DNA of 15,558 nucleotides from an uncultured Dechloromonas sp. (GTDB lineage: Bacteria; Pseudomonadota; Gammaproteobacteria; Burkholderiales; Rhodocyclaceae), in the NCBI GenBank assembly GCA_946477505.1, contig CAMKYP010000035.1, positions 1-15,558 on the forward strand, read 5' to 3'. Positions 7,173-15,271 of this stretch are shown one piece after another; within the stretch, counting starts at the first letter, position 1, and every line of letters begins with the position of its first letter. The position numbers were made by a program, and so were the translations under genes. Under the pieces are notes generated by a model, which had not been told where the DNA came from, did no database searches, and saw only the letters and a program-made list of their open reading frames with translations.

Positions 7173-7190
7173 ATCACCCCTCCACCTCAA
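7162..7190 (-). promoter_or_regulatory. Possible sigma-70 promoter for the structural pilin block, at the mshF/mshB junction
   Basis: On the minus strand TTGAGG (7185-7190) and TAAAGT (7162-7167) stand 17 bases apart, four of six matches to each consensus box. In Vibrio the MSHA structural genes starting at mshB form their own operon, and this sits at the same place. Transcription would start near 7155, inside the proposed leader of mshB, and would then need the start at 7133 or 7127. It overlaps the alternative ribosome site at 7179-7183, so both cannot serve the same transcript. Weak evidence by motif alone. Confidence 0.28.
7179..7183 (-). promoter_or_regulatory. Ribosome binding site supporting the 7172 start of mshB
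   Basis: GGAGG on the minus strand six bases before ATG 7172, much better than anything in front of ATG 7193. It is the main argument for the long-leader form of MshB. Confidence 0.55.
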
Positions 7191-7193
7191 CAT

Positions 7194-7616
7194 TTATTCG
7201 CGCCCTTGATCCAGACGCTGCAAGGAAACACCTGAAATGACAAGCCTGCCATCGCCACCGCCGCGCCCCAGGCGAAAGCGTGCGCGCGAACCATCGTGAA
7301 ATCGATAGATCAGCTCGCCAGCCTGTCGGTCGAAAAACCATATCGAGCGCTCGTCGGGCGCCGTGTCGAACGCCCCGCGGTAACTGGCCGGCTTGCTCGC
7401 CACCCAGTCCACCGGGTTGTTGCTTTGCGGCAGGCCGCCGCTGGATGCTACGCGATGCACAACGGCCTCTGCGAGCTCCAGGCGCATGCTCGCTGCCTCG
7501 GACTGCACCAAGGCCTCCTCCATGTCGCTGCGCACCGAGTCCAGCGATGCGAGCAGGAACAGCGACACCACCGCAATCAGGGTAACGGCGATGGCGAATT
7601 CGTAATAGCGTCGCAT
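7194..7616 (-). CDS. mshF: MshF-like small membrane-anchored protein
   Basis: 140 residues: a short basic start (MRRYYEF), one membrane helix (about residues 8-26, AIAVTLIAVVSLFLLASL), then a charged, probably helical stretch (28-58) and a small periplasmic domain with WFFDRQAGELIYRF and a Gly-rich turn. There are no cysteines and no pilin cleavage signal. Named MshF by position between mshG and mshB, where Vibrio has a gene of similar size and topology. Sequence similarity to MshF could not be confirmed by eye, so the symbol is tentative. ATG 7616 lies 6 bases after the mshG stop with only a weak Shine-Dalgarno, so translation is probably coupled to mshG. Confidence 0.7.
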   Translation of the reverse strand: MRRYYEFAIAVTLIAVVSLFLLASLDSVRSDMEEALVQSEAASMRLELAEAVVHRVASSGGLPQSNNPVDWVASKPASYRGAFDTAPDERSIWFFDRQAGELIYRFHDGSRARFRLGRGGGDGRLVISGVSLQRLDQGRE

Positions 7617-7622
7617 CGTCGC

Positions 7623-8846
7623 TCATCGCTTGATGGCCACTTTGCCGAGGTCCCACATCGGCAGGAAGATGCCGAGCGCCAGAATCATGACCAGCACGCC
7701 AAGCGAAACGATCAGGATCGGTTCGATCTGCTGGCCCAGGGTCTTCAGCTCGTATTCGACCTCGCGCTGGTACATTTGGCCGACCTCGTCGAGCATGTCG
7801 TCGAGGGCCCCCGATTCCTCGCCGACAGCGACCATCTGCAACACAACCGGCGTGAAGAAGCCGGACGCGATGGCTGCCCGCAAGACACTCTCGCCGCGCT
7901 CGACGGTGTCGCGCATGCCCTCGATCCGGGTGGCGATATAGCTGTTGTCGACAGTCTGCGCCGAATTGGTCAGCGCCTGCATGACCGGCACACCACTCCG
8001 CAAGCCGAGTGAAAAGCTGCGGGCAAAACGGGCCATCGCCGCCTTGCGCACGATTTTTCCGGCAATGGGGAAGCGCAGGGTAACCGCCTCCCACCGCATC
8101 CGCCCGGCTGCAGTGCCAACCCAGGAACGGAAGGCGACGACGGCTGCAACCAGTCCTCCCAGCAGCACGGGCCACCAGGCAACCATGAAATTGGAAAAAC
8201 CAAGCAAAAGTCGCGTCATGAACGGAAGCTCGGCGCCAAAACCCTCGAACACCTTGGCGAACGCCGGTATGACAAAGAGGTTCACAACCACGATGGCAAC
8301 CGCCATGGCGAGCACGACGAACATCGGGTAGCGCAACGCCGACCTTACCTGCTCACGCATGAAGCGCTCGAATTCCAGGTGCTCGAACAGGCGGAGGAAG
8401 ATTTCATCGAGCAAGCCGGTCGCCTCACCGACCCGCACCATTGAGATGTAAAAAGGATTGAATACCTTCGGATGGCGGGCCAGCGATACCGATAGCTCGC
8501 GCCCGGCCTCGAGGCTTTCGCGTACGTCGCGAACGACCTCCTTCATTGACGGGTTGGTGGCCGACTCCTGCAAGCCGCCAAGCGCACGCATGATCGGTAC
8601 GCCGGATTTCAGCAGGGTGTGGAGTTGCCGCGAGAAAAGCAGGATGTCGATATGCTCGACCTTGGGCTTGAAGAGCGACCAATCGACCGCCAGCGCTGCC
8701 TTCGCTGACTTTGCCTCAAGAATGGAAACCGGCGTGATGCCGCGCCCCAGGAGGATGTCGGCAACCCCACCCGACGAAGCGGCTTCGAGCACGCCTTCGA
8801 TCAGTTTGCCGCCGGCATCCCGTCCCTTGTAGGCAAAGTTGGCCAC
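7623..8846 (-). CDS. mshG: MSHA inner-membrane platform protein MshG (GspF/PilC family)
   Basis: 407 residues, the normal length. It begins ANFAYKGRDAGGKLIEGVLE, the typical first strand region of GspF/PilC proteins. It has two T2SSF domains, around residues 70-195 and 273-396, each opening with the family pattern (SRQLHTLLKSGVPIMRAL and ARSFSLGLRSGVPVMQAL). Three membrane helices are visible: near 170-195, 220-245 and close to the C-terminus. MshG is the polytopic membrane core that MshE pushes on during pilus extension. The start is GTG 8846, with GAGGA in the end of mshE ten bases upstream; only 6 bases separate the two genes. No irregularity seen. Confidence 0.92.
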   Translation of the reverse strand: MANFAYKGRDAGGKLIEGVLEAASSGGVADILLGRGITPVSILEAKSAKAALAVDWSLFKPKVEHIDILLFSRQLHTLLKSGVPIMRALGGLQESATNPSMKEVVRDVRESLEAGRELSVSLARHPKVFNPFYISMVRVGEATGLLDEIFLRLFEHLEFERFMREQVRSALRYPMFVVLAMAVAIVVVNLFVIPAFAKVFEGFGAELPFMTRLLLGFSNFMVAWWPVLLGGLVAAVVAFRSWVGTAAGRMRWEAVTLRFPIAGKIVRKAAMARFARSFSLGLRSGVPVMQALTNSAQTVDNSYIATRIEGMRDTVERGESVLRAAIASGFFTPVVLQMVAVGEESGALDDMLDEVGQMYQREVEYELKTLGQQIEPILIVSLGVLVMILALGIFLPMWDLGKVAIKR

Positions 8847-8852
8847 GCCAGC

Positions 8853-10562
8853 TTATTCCTCGAACTGGTTGCTGATGCGCATGGCCTCGGCAACCGTGGT
8901 CTTGCCAGCCAGCACCAGGCGCACCGCATCACGACGCAGGGTTTCGCCGGCCATCTGCTGGCGCGCCACGCGCATGAACTCACCCGGGTCTTCGTGGTTG
9001 ATGGCCTCCACCACGGCATCGCTCATTTCCAGGAACTCATAAACCCCGCTACGCCCTTGGTAGCCAGTATTGGCACAGTGGGCGCAGCCGCGGCCGTGGT
9101 GGTAGGCCTGACTATCGACCCGATCGCCTAGTTCGAAACGCAGCCACTCATGCTCGCTCGGTGTTGGCACATAGGATTCGCGACAGTTGCCACAAATCAC
9201 CCGTACCAGTCGTTGCGCTACCACCATATGCACAGAGAGCGCCACCATATAACGCGGCACGCCCATGTCGAGCAGGCGGATCGGCGTCGAGATGGCGTCG
9301 TTGGTGTGCAGCGTGGATAACACCAAATGCCCGGTCATCGCTGCCCGCATGCCGATTTCGGCGGTTTCCTGGTCGCGCATTTCGCCGATCAGCACGATGT
9401 CCGGGTCCTGGCGCAACACGGTACGCAGCACGCGTGAAAAGGAAAGATCGATCTTTTCGTGTACCTGCACCTGGTTGAGGCCGCCGAGCCGGTATTCGAC
9501 CGGATCTTCGACGGTGATGACCTTCTTTTCCGGGCTGTTCAGCTCATTCAACGCGGCATACAGGGATGTCGTCTTGCCAGAACCTGTCGGGCCGGTGACC
9601 AGCACCATGCCGCTCGGGCGTTTCAAGGCATAGCGGAAACGATCGAGCACATGCGGCGGCATGCCGATCTTGTCGAGTTCCAGCAGGCCGGTGTTCTGGT
9701 TGAGCAGACGCATGACCACCGACTCGCCGAACTGGGTCGGCAGGGTGGAAATACGGACGTCGACCGGGTTGCCGCGCACCTTGATGTTGAAACGGCCATC
9801 CTGCGGCAGGCGCTTCTCGGAGATGTCGAGGCCGGACATCAGCTTCAGGCGCAGCGCCACGGCCGACGAAATCTTGGCATCGGCCTCGGTCTGGATATGC
9901 AGCACGCCGTCGATGCGGAAGCGGATGCGCAGCGACTTTTCCTGCGGTTCGAAATGGATGTCGGAGGCACGCAGGCGCATGGCTTCCTCGAACACCGTCT
10001 GCAGCAGCTTGACGACCGGCGCATCCTCGGCACCCGGATTGAGGCCGAGCAGGTCGCCGAATTCGATCGGCACGTCGCCCAGTTCGGCGGTCAGTTCCTT
10101 GGCCAGGCCGGTGATCTGCTCGCCGCGATGGTAGACGCGGTCGACCATCGCCAACAGTTCGCTCTCGGTGACGACCGCGAGGTCGATCTCGCGTCGTACC
10201 AGACGGGTAATTTCGTCGTAGGCCTGAAGGTCGGTGGGGTCGGACATGCCGATCTGCAGGCGGCCATCCGCCAATTGCGCGAGAACGAGTGCCCGGAAGC
10301 GCCGGGCCGGCGCCTCGGGCAACAGCTTGATCAGGTCGGGCTGAGGGGTAAAGCTCTTGAGTTCGACAAAGGGAATCCGCAACTGCCGGGCCAGCGCCTG
10401 CGAGATGCCGGCCTCGGTAACATAGCCGCTCTCGACGAAGACGCGCCCGAGCTTGCGGCCGGTACGTTTTTGCTCGTCGAGCGCGATTTTCAGCTGTTCA
10501 TCGGTCAGCAGGCCCTGCTGAATCAGCAGGTCGCCAAGCCGGATTTTTTGCGGGGGGGGCAT
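8853..10562 (-). CDS. mshE: MSHA pilus extension ATPase MshE with N-terminal c-di-GMP-binding domain
   Basis: 569 residues from ATG 10562. Residues 8-60 follow the MshEN pattern known to bind c-di-GMP: RLGDLLIQQG at the start, the LDEQ and TGRKLGRVFVESG segments, then ALARQL. The GspE/PilB core has Walker A GPTGSGKT (324-331), Walker B DPDIVLIGEMRD (386-397), the His box TGHLVLSTLHT (410-420), and a four-cysteine zinc motif (457, 460, 493, 496). It powers MSHA pilus assembly from the cytoplasmic face. The start was chosen because GGAGG lies 5 bases upstream; an in-frame TTG at 10574 overlaps that site. The second codon begins a run of eight C (10552-10559), so the frame depends on a homopolymer right after the start. 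First gene of the pilus run, 128 bases after rhlE. Confidence 0.95.
   Translation of the reverse strand: MPPPQKIRLGDLLIQQGLLTDEQLKIALDEQKRTGRKLGRVFVESGYVTEAGISQALARQLRIPFVELKSFTPQPDLIKLLPEAPARRFRALVLAQLADGRLQIGMSDPTDLQAYDEITRLVRREIDLAVVTESELLAMVDRVYHRGEQITGLAKELTAELGDVPIEFGDLLGLNPGAEDAPVVKLLQTVFEEAMRLRASDIHFEPQEKSLRIRFRIDGVLHIQTEADAKISSAVALRLKLMSGLDISEKRLPQDGRFNIKVRGNPVDVRISTLPTQFGESVVMRLLNQNTGLLELDKIGMPPHVLDRFRYALKRPSGMVLVTGPTGSGKTTSLYAALNELNSPEKKVITVEDPVEYRLGGLNQVQVHEKIDLSFSRVLRTVLRQDPDIVLIGEMRDQETAEIGMRAAMTGHLVLSTLHTNDAISTPIRLLDMGVPRYMVALSVHMVVAQRLVRVICGNCRESYVPTPSEHEWLRFELGDRVDSQAYHHGRGCAHCANTGYQGRSGVYEFLEMSDAVVEAINHEDPGEFMRVARQQMAGETLRRDAVRLVLAGKTTVAEAMRISNQFEE
10552..10559. repeat. 8-base C tract immediately after the mshE start codon
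   Basis: Eight G on the plus strand, read as eight C in mshE directly behind the ATG (codons for Pro-Pro-Pro). Length 8 is in frame. By hand translation, seven C would give a stop at codon 13 and nine C a stop at codon 22, so a single-base change would switch the ATPase off. Confidence 0.9.
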
Positions 10563-10567
10563 CCCGA

Positions 10568-10572
10568 CCTCC
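10568..10572 (-). promoter_or_regulatory. Ribosome binding site of mshE
   Basis: Perfect GGAGG on the minus strand, five bases before ATG 10562. It fixes the start at 10562 and excludes the in-frame TTG 12 bases further upstream, whose codon borders the site. Confidence 0.75.
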
Positions 10573-10644
10573 AAAACGCCTTAAGAAAGCTCACTAACAA
10601 TATGATGTTAATGAAATTGTTTCCACATTAGACGTTTTTAAAGC

Positions 10645-10661
10645 CCACGACAAGTCTGTGG
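10645..10661 (-). terminator. Weak hairpin after rhlE
   Basis: On the minus strand CCAC and GTGG pair around a short loop with a partly paired interior, followed within two bases by TTT and AAAAA. It lies about 30 bases after the rhlE stop. The stem is short and bulged and the U run is only three, so this is at best a weak terminator. Confidence 0.25.
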
Positions 10662-10690
10662 CTATGGGCAGGCCGGCAAATTGTTGTTTA

Positions 10691-11983
<1,293 letters not shown>

Positions 11984-12003
11984 GGGGAGTACTCCAAAGC
12001 GAA

Positions 12004-12025
12004 GCGCCCGGCCGAAGCCGGGCGC
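12004..12025 (-). terminator. Hairpin with UUCG loop after metZ
   Basis: Perfect nine-base arms gcgcccggc and gccgggcgc around a four-base loop. Read on the minus strand the loop is UUCG closed by C and G, an especially stable tetraloop. It begins 11 bases after the metZ stop. The following minus-strand bases contain only short T runs, so it may be a terminator of moderate strength or an RNA 3'-end protector for the purF-metZ transcript. Confidence 0.6.
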
Positions 12026-12035
12026 CGCGCAAGAA

Positions 12036-13226
12036 TCAGATCAGTGAGAAGCCGCGCTCGAGGTCGGCTTGCAGGTCCTCCACCGCTTCGAGACCGACCG
12101 CGATGCGCAGCAGGCCTTCGTTGATGCCGGCCGCGGCCCGGGCTTCCGGGGAGATGCGACCGTGCGTAGTGGAGGCGGGATGGGTGATGGTGGTCTTGGT
12201 ATCGCCAAGATTGGCGGTGATGGACAACAGTTGGCAGTGATCGACGACGGTCCACGCCTGTTCGCGCCCGCCTTTGACCTCGAAGGAGACGATGCCGCCG
12301 CCGTTCTTCTGCTGCGCCTTGGCCAGTTCGTGTTGCGGATGCGACGGCAGGCCGGGATAGAAAACACGCGCCACCTTGGGATGTGCTTCCAGCCAGGCGG
12401 CCAGCCGAGTGGCGTTGGCGGCCTGCGCCTCGACGCGCAGCTTCAGGGTTTCCAGCCCCTTGAGCAGCACCCAGGCGTTGAACGCCGACAAGGTCGGGCC
12501 GGCGGTACGCAGGTACTTGAAGACTTCCTCGGTCAGCTTCTTCGGGCCGCACACGGCGCCGCCCAGCACGCGGCCCTGGCCGTCGATGTACTTGGTCGCC
12601 GAATGGATGACCAGGTCGGCGCCCATTTCCAGTGGCTTTTGCAGGATGGGCGTGCAGAAACAGTTGTCGACCGCGACGAGGATGCCCTTGGCGTGGGCGA
12701 TGCCAGCCAGCGTGCGGATGTCGGCGATTTCAGTCAGCGGGTTGGATGGCGTTTCCAGGAAAAACAGCTTGGTTTCCGGCCGGATCGCCGCTTCCCAGGC
12801 CGCCGGATCGGTATGCGACACGAAGGTGGTCGTGATGCCGGTGCGCGACAGGATGTTGCTAAACAGTTGCACCGTGGCGCCGAACAGGCTGTTCGAGGCC
12901 ACGATGTGATCGCCCTGCTTGAGATGGGCCAGCACGGCGGCCATGATGGCCGACATGCCGCTGGCCGTGGCCACGCAGTCCTCGGCGCCTTCGAGGGCGG
13001 CCAGGCGCTCCTCGAACATGGTCACGGTCGGGTTGGAGAAGCGGGCGTAAACGTTGCCCTCCTCCTCGCCGGAGAAGCGCTTGGCGGCCTGCGCCGCGCT
13101 CTGGAAGACGAAGCTGGAAGTCAGGTACAGCGCCTCGGCATGTTCGCCGAACTGGCTGCGTTCCTGGCCGGCGCGAACCGCCAGGGTTTCCGGGCGATAG
13201 CCCGACGCGGCGTCGAACTTGGTCAT
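12036..13226 (-). CDS. metZ: O-succinylhomoserine sulfhydrylase (PLP enzyme, MetZ type)
   Basis: 396 residues, a full-length Cys/Met-metabolism PLP enzyme. Seen: YLTSSFVFQSA near 34-44, NVYARFSNPT (58-67) with the Tyr-x-Arg that contacts the phosphate of the neighbouring subunit, ASGMSAI (88-94), the PLP-ring Asp in VAVDNCF (D187), and the Schiff-base lysine in HSATKYIDGQGRVLGG (K212). Near the end are LGDTKTTITHPASTTH and LLRIAVGLEAVEDL. MetZ makes homocysteine directly from an acylated homoserine and sulfide in methionine synthesis. The MetZ call over MetB or MetY is based on overall pattern, length and position behind purF, where this gene sits in many beta- and gammaproteobacteria; substrate choice (succinyl or acetyl) cannot be proven. 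Its ATG shares one base with the purF stop (TAATG), so the two are probably coupled. Confidence 0.92.
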   Translation of the reverse strand: MTKFDAASGYRPETLAVRAGQERSQFGEHAEALYLTSSFVFQSAAQAAKRFSGEEEGNVYARFSNPTVTMFEERLAALEGAEDCVATASGMSAIMAAVLAHLKQGDHIVASNSLFGATVQLFSNILSRTGITTTFVSHTDPAAWEAAIRPETKLFFLETPSNPLTEIADIRTLAGIAHAKGILVAVDNCFCTPILQKPLEMGADLVIHSATKYIDGQGRVLGGAVCGPKKLTEEVFKYLRTAGPTLSAFNAWVLLKGLETLKLRVEAQAANATRLAAWLEAHPKVARVFYPGLPSHPQHELAKAQQKNGGGIVSFEVKGGREQAWTVVDHCQLLSITANLGDTKTTITHPASTTHGRISPEARAAAGINEGLLRIAVGLEAVEDLQADLERGFSLI

Positions 13227-14767
13227 TATTCCTGCCCGCCGTTGGTCAGACCAAGCACCATCTGCTCGGACGAGCGGCTGTCGCCGTCGTCGTCGCCACT
13301 CTTGGCCGGCTTGCCGCCGCGCTTGCCTTCGACGGCATCAAGGTAGTAGCTGTCGATGTCGCCGGTGATATAACAACCGTCGAAACAAGAGGCATCGAAT
13401 ACCGTCAGATCGGAACGCAGGCTGGTAATCGATTGCTTCAGCGCTTCGATATCCTGATAGACCAGCGCATCGGCACCGATCTCGGCAGCGATCTGGGCAT
13501 CGGTGCGGCCGGTGGCAATCAGCTCGGCACGCGTCGGCATGTCGATGCCGTACACGTTCGGGAAACGCACCGGTGGCGCCGCCGAGGCGAAATAGACCTT
13601 GACCGCGCCAGCGGCGCGCGCCATCTCGACGATCTCGTGGCTGGTCGTGCCGCGCACGATGGAGTCGTCGACCAGCAGCACGCGCTTGCCCTTGAACTCC
13701 TGGCCGACGGTATTCAGTTTCTGGCGCACCGACTTCTTGCGCATGGCCTGGCCCGGCATGATGAAGGTGCGACCGACGTAGCGATTCTTGACGAAGCCTT
13801 CGCGGAAAGGGATACCCAGCACCTGAGCCAATTGCATGGCTGATGGGCGGCTGGAATCGGGAATCGGGATGACAACATCGATTTCCTCGACCGGAATCTG
13901 CTGCTTGACCTTCTCGGCCAACAACTCGCCCATGGCCAAGCGCGCCTCGTAAACCGAAACACCGTCGATCACGGTATCCGGGCGGGCCAGATAGACGTAT
14001 TCGAAGATGCACGGGGCGTACATCGGCTGCTGTGCGCATTGACGGGCATGCAGCTGGTGGTTGAGGTCGATGAAGATGGCCTCGCCCGGCTCGATGTCGC
14101 GCACCATCTGGAAGCCCAGGGTATCGAGGGCAACCGACTCAGACGACACCAGGTATTCCATGCCTTGCGGCGTTTCATTCTGGCCATAGATCAGCGGGCG
14201 AATTCCATGCGGGTCGCGGAAGGCGAGCAATCCGTAGCCGGCGATCAGCACGACCACCGCGTAGGCGCCCCGGCAGCGGCGATGCACGCCGGCCACGGCC
14301 TGGAAGATGCTGTCGACGTCCAGCTCGTAGCCGTGCGCTGCCGATTGCAACTCATGCGCCAGCACGTTGAGCAGGACTTCCGAATCGGAATTGGTGTTGA
14401 TGTGCCGACGATCCATCCGGAACATTTCTTCCTTCAGCTGTTCCGCATTGGTCAGGTTGCCGTTGTGGCCAAGGACGAGGCCGAAGGGCGAATTGACGTA
14501 GAAAGGCTGCGCTTCGGCGAAGTTGTAAGCCGAACCGGCAGTCGGGTAGCGGACATGGCCGATACCCCAGTTACCCGGCAAGGCGCGCATGTTGCGGGTG
14601 CGGAAGACATCGCGCACCAGCCCCGGTCCCTTGTGCAGGTGGAAAGTATTACCTTCCGCCGTTGCAATGCCCGCTGCATCCTGGCCGCGGTGCTGGAGCA
14701 CCATCAAGCCATCGTAAAGCAGCTGGTTGACCGGCGTTGTCGCCATTACACCGAGAATCCCGCACAT
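13226..14767 (-). CDS. purF: Amidophosphoribosyltransferase PurF
   Basis: 513 residues, close to the E. coli length. The catalytic Cys2 follows the start Met (MCGILGV) and becomes the N-terminal nucleophile. The glutaminase half shows GLMVLQHRGQDAAGI (20-34), GIGHVRYPTAG (69-78), GHNGNLTN (100-107) and NTNSDSEVLL (124-133). The transferase half holds IPDSSRPSAMQLA (302-314), the GFVKNRYVGRTFI patch (324-336), and the PRPP loop VLLVDDSIVRGTTS (363-376). It uses glutamine and PRPP to make phosphoribosylamine, the first committed step of purine synthesis, in the cytoplasm. There is no cysteine cluster of the iron-sulfur PurF subclass. AGGA lies about seven bases before ATG 14767. It follows cvpA by 12 bases, the classical cvpA-purF arrangement. 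Confidence 0.97.
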   Translation of the reverse strand: MCGILGVMATTPVNQLLYDGLMVLQHRGQDAAGIATAEGNTFHLHKGPGLVRDVFRTRNMRALPGNWGIGHVRYPTAGSAYNFAEAQPFYVNSPFGLVLGHNGNLTNAEQLKEEMFRMDRRHINTNSDSEVLLNVLAHELQSAAHGYELDVDSIFQAVAGVHRRCRGAYAVVVLIAGYGLLAFRDPHGIRPLIYGQNETPQGMEYLVSSESVALDTLGFQMVRDIEPGEAIFIDLNHQLHARQCAQQPMYAPCIFEYVYLARPDTVIDGVSVYEARLAMGELLAEKVKQQIPVEEIDVVIPIPDSSRPSAMQLAQVLGIPFREGFVKNRYVGRTFIMPGQAMRKKSVRQKLNTVGQEFKGKRVLLVDDSIVRGTTSHEIVEMARAAGAVKVYFASAAPPVRFPNVYGIDMPTRAELIATGRTDAQIAAEIGADALVYQDIEALKQSITSLRSDLTVFDASCFDGCYITGDIDSYYLDAVEGKRGGKPAKSGDDDGDSRSSEQMVLGLTNGGQE

Positions 14768-14779
14768 ATTTTTTCCTGC

Positions 14780-15271
14780 CTAGCTAAATCGAATACGTTT
14801 TGCCAAATCGTCCGGCAACCAGGATTTGGTTGCCAGTACGGCTGTTTCCAAGGGGGCCGACAACGTTGCCTGCCGCCACCACGGCTGGGTTGGCGCCGAA
14901 GTCATGCCGCCGAGCCCGACCAGCACCATGCACACCAGCACACCACGCGCCAAACCGAAGATCATGCCGAGAATGCGATCGGACACGGACAGCCCCAAGG
15001 CCTTGACCATGCTACCGACCAACATCCTGAACAACGCCATGACCACCAGCACCCCAACAAAAATCACGACACAACCGGCCAGCGTCCGCAACGCTGGATC
15101 AGACAAGCCGGCGAACATGGATGTTCCAACCGTGGCACCAAATTCCACCGCCGCGACAATCGCCAGAATCCAGGCGAGCAGCGCAATGATCTCGCCGACT
15201 ACGCCCCGCCACAGACCAAAGATCAAGGAGACGCCGACGATGCCCAAGGCAACGTAGTCGAATCCGGTCAT
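14780..15271 (-). CDS. cvpA: CvpA family membrane protein
   Basis: 163 residues with four hydrophobic segments (about 4-22, 27-46, 62-84 and 100-123) and the family start FDYVALGIVGVSLIFGLWRGVVGE. The loop following the third segment carries the usual LGLSVSDRILGMIFGLARG region. CvpA is named for a role in colicin V production in E. coli and is linked to envelope function; its biochemical role is unknown. The ATG overlaps the stop of the SPOR gene (ATGA at 15268-15271) and purF follows after 12 bases, an arrangement widespread in proteobacteria. No irregularity seen. Confidence 0.93.
   Translation of the reverse strand: MTGFDYVALGIVGVSLIFGLWRGVVGEIIALLAWILAIVAAVEFGATVGTSMFAGLSDPALRTLAGCVVIFVGVLVVMALFRMLVGSMVKALGLSVSDRILGMIFGLARGVLVCMVLVGLGGMTSAPTQPWWRQATLSAPLETAVLATKSWLPDDLAKRIRFS

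Larger units (their letters stand above)
10563..10690 (-). promoter_or_regulatory. rhlE-mshE intergenic region, likely carrying the mshE operon promoter
   Basis: 128 bases, clearly more A/T-rich than its surroundings, and the largest gap in the window. Minus-strand candidates: TTGTCG and TAATGT with 17 bases between them, or TGGAAA and TATTGT with 17 between. Neither is close to consensus. An inverted repeat taaca-N6-tgtta at 10595-10610 lies in the region and could be an operator. A promoter here is expected from the gene layout (last housekeeping gene, first pilus gene), but I cannot choose the boxes with confidence. Confidence 0.4.

Noticed and set aside
9459..10631. Plus-strand open frame of 390 codons opposite mshE
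   Set aside because: Antisense to the full-length ATPase with all motifs present; its composition is typical of a shadow frame.
11984..11995. Palindrome GGAGTACTCC over the rhlE ribosome site
   Set aside because: It has no loop, so it cannot fold as a hairpin on one RNA strand, and there is no other sign of an operator; likely chance.
12069..13346. Plus-strand open frame of 425 codons opposite metZ and the end of purF
   Set aside because: It crosses two intact, well-conserved genes on the other strand and has no recognisable protein pattern; a codon-bias shadow.
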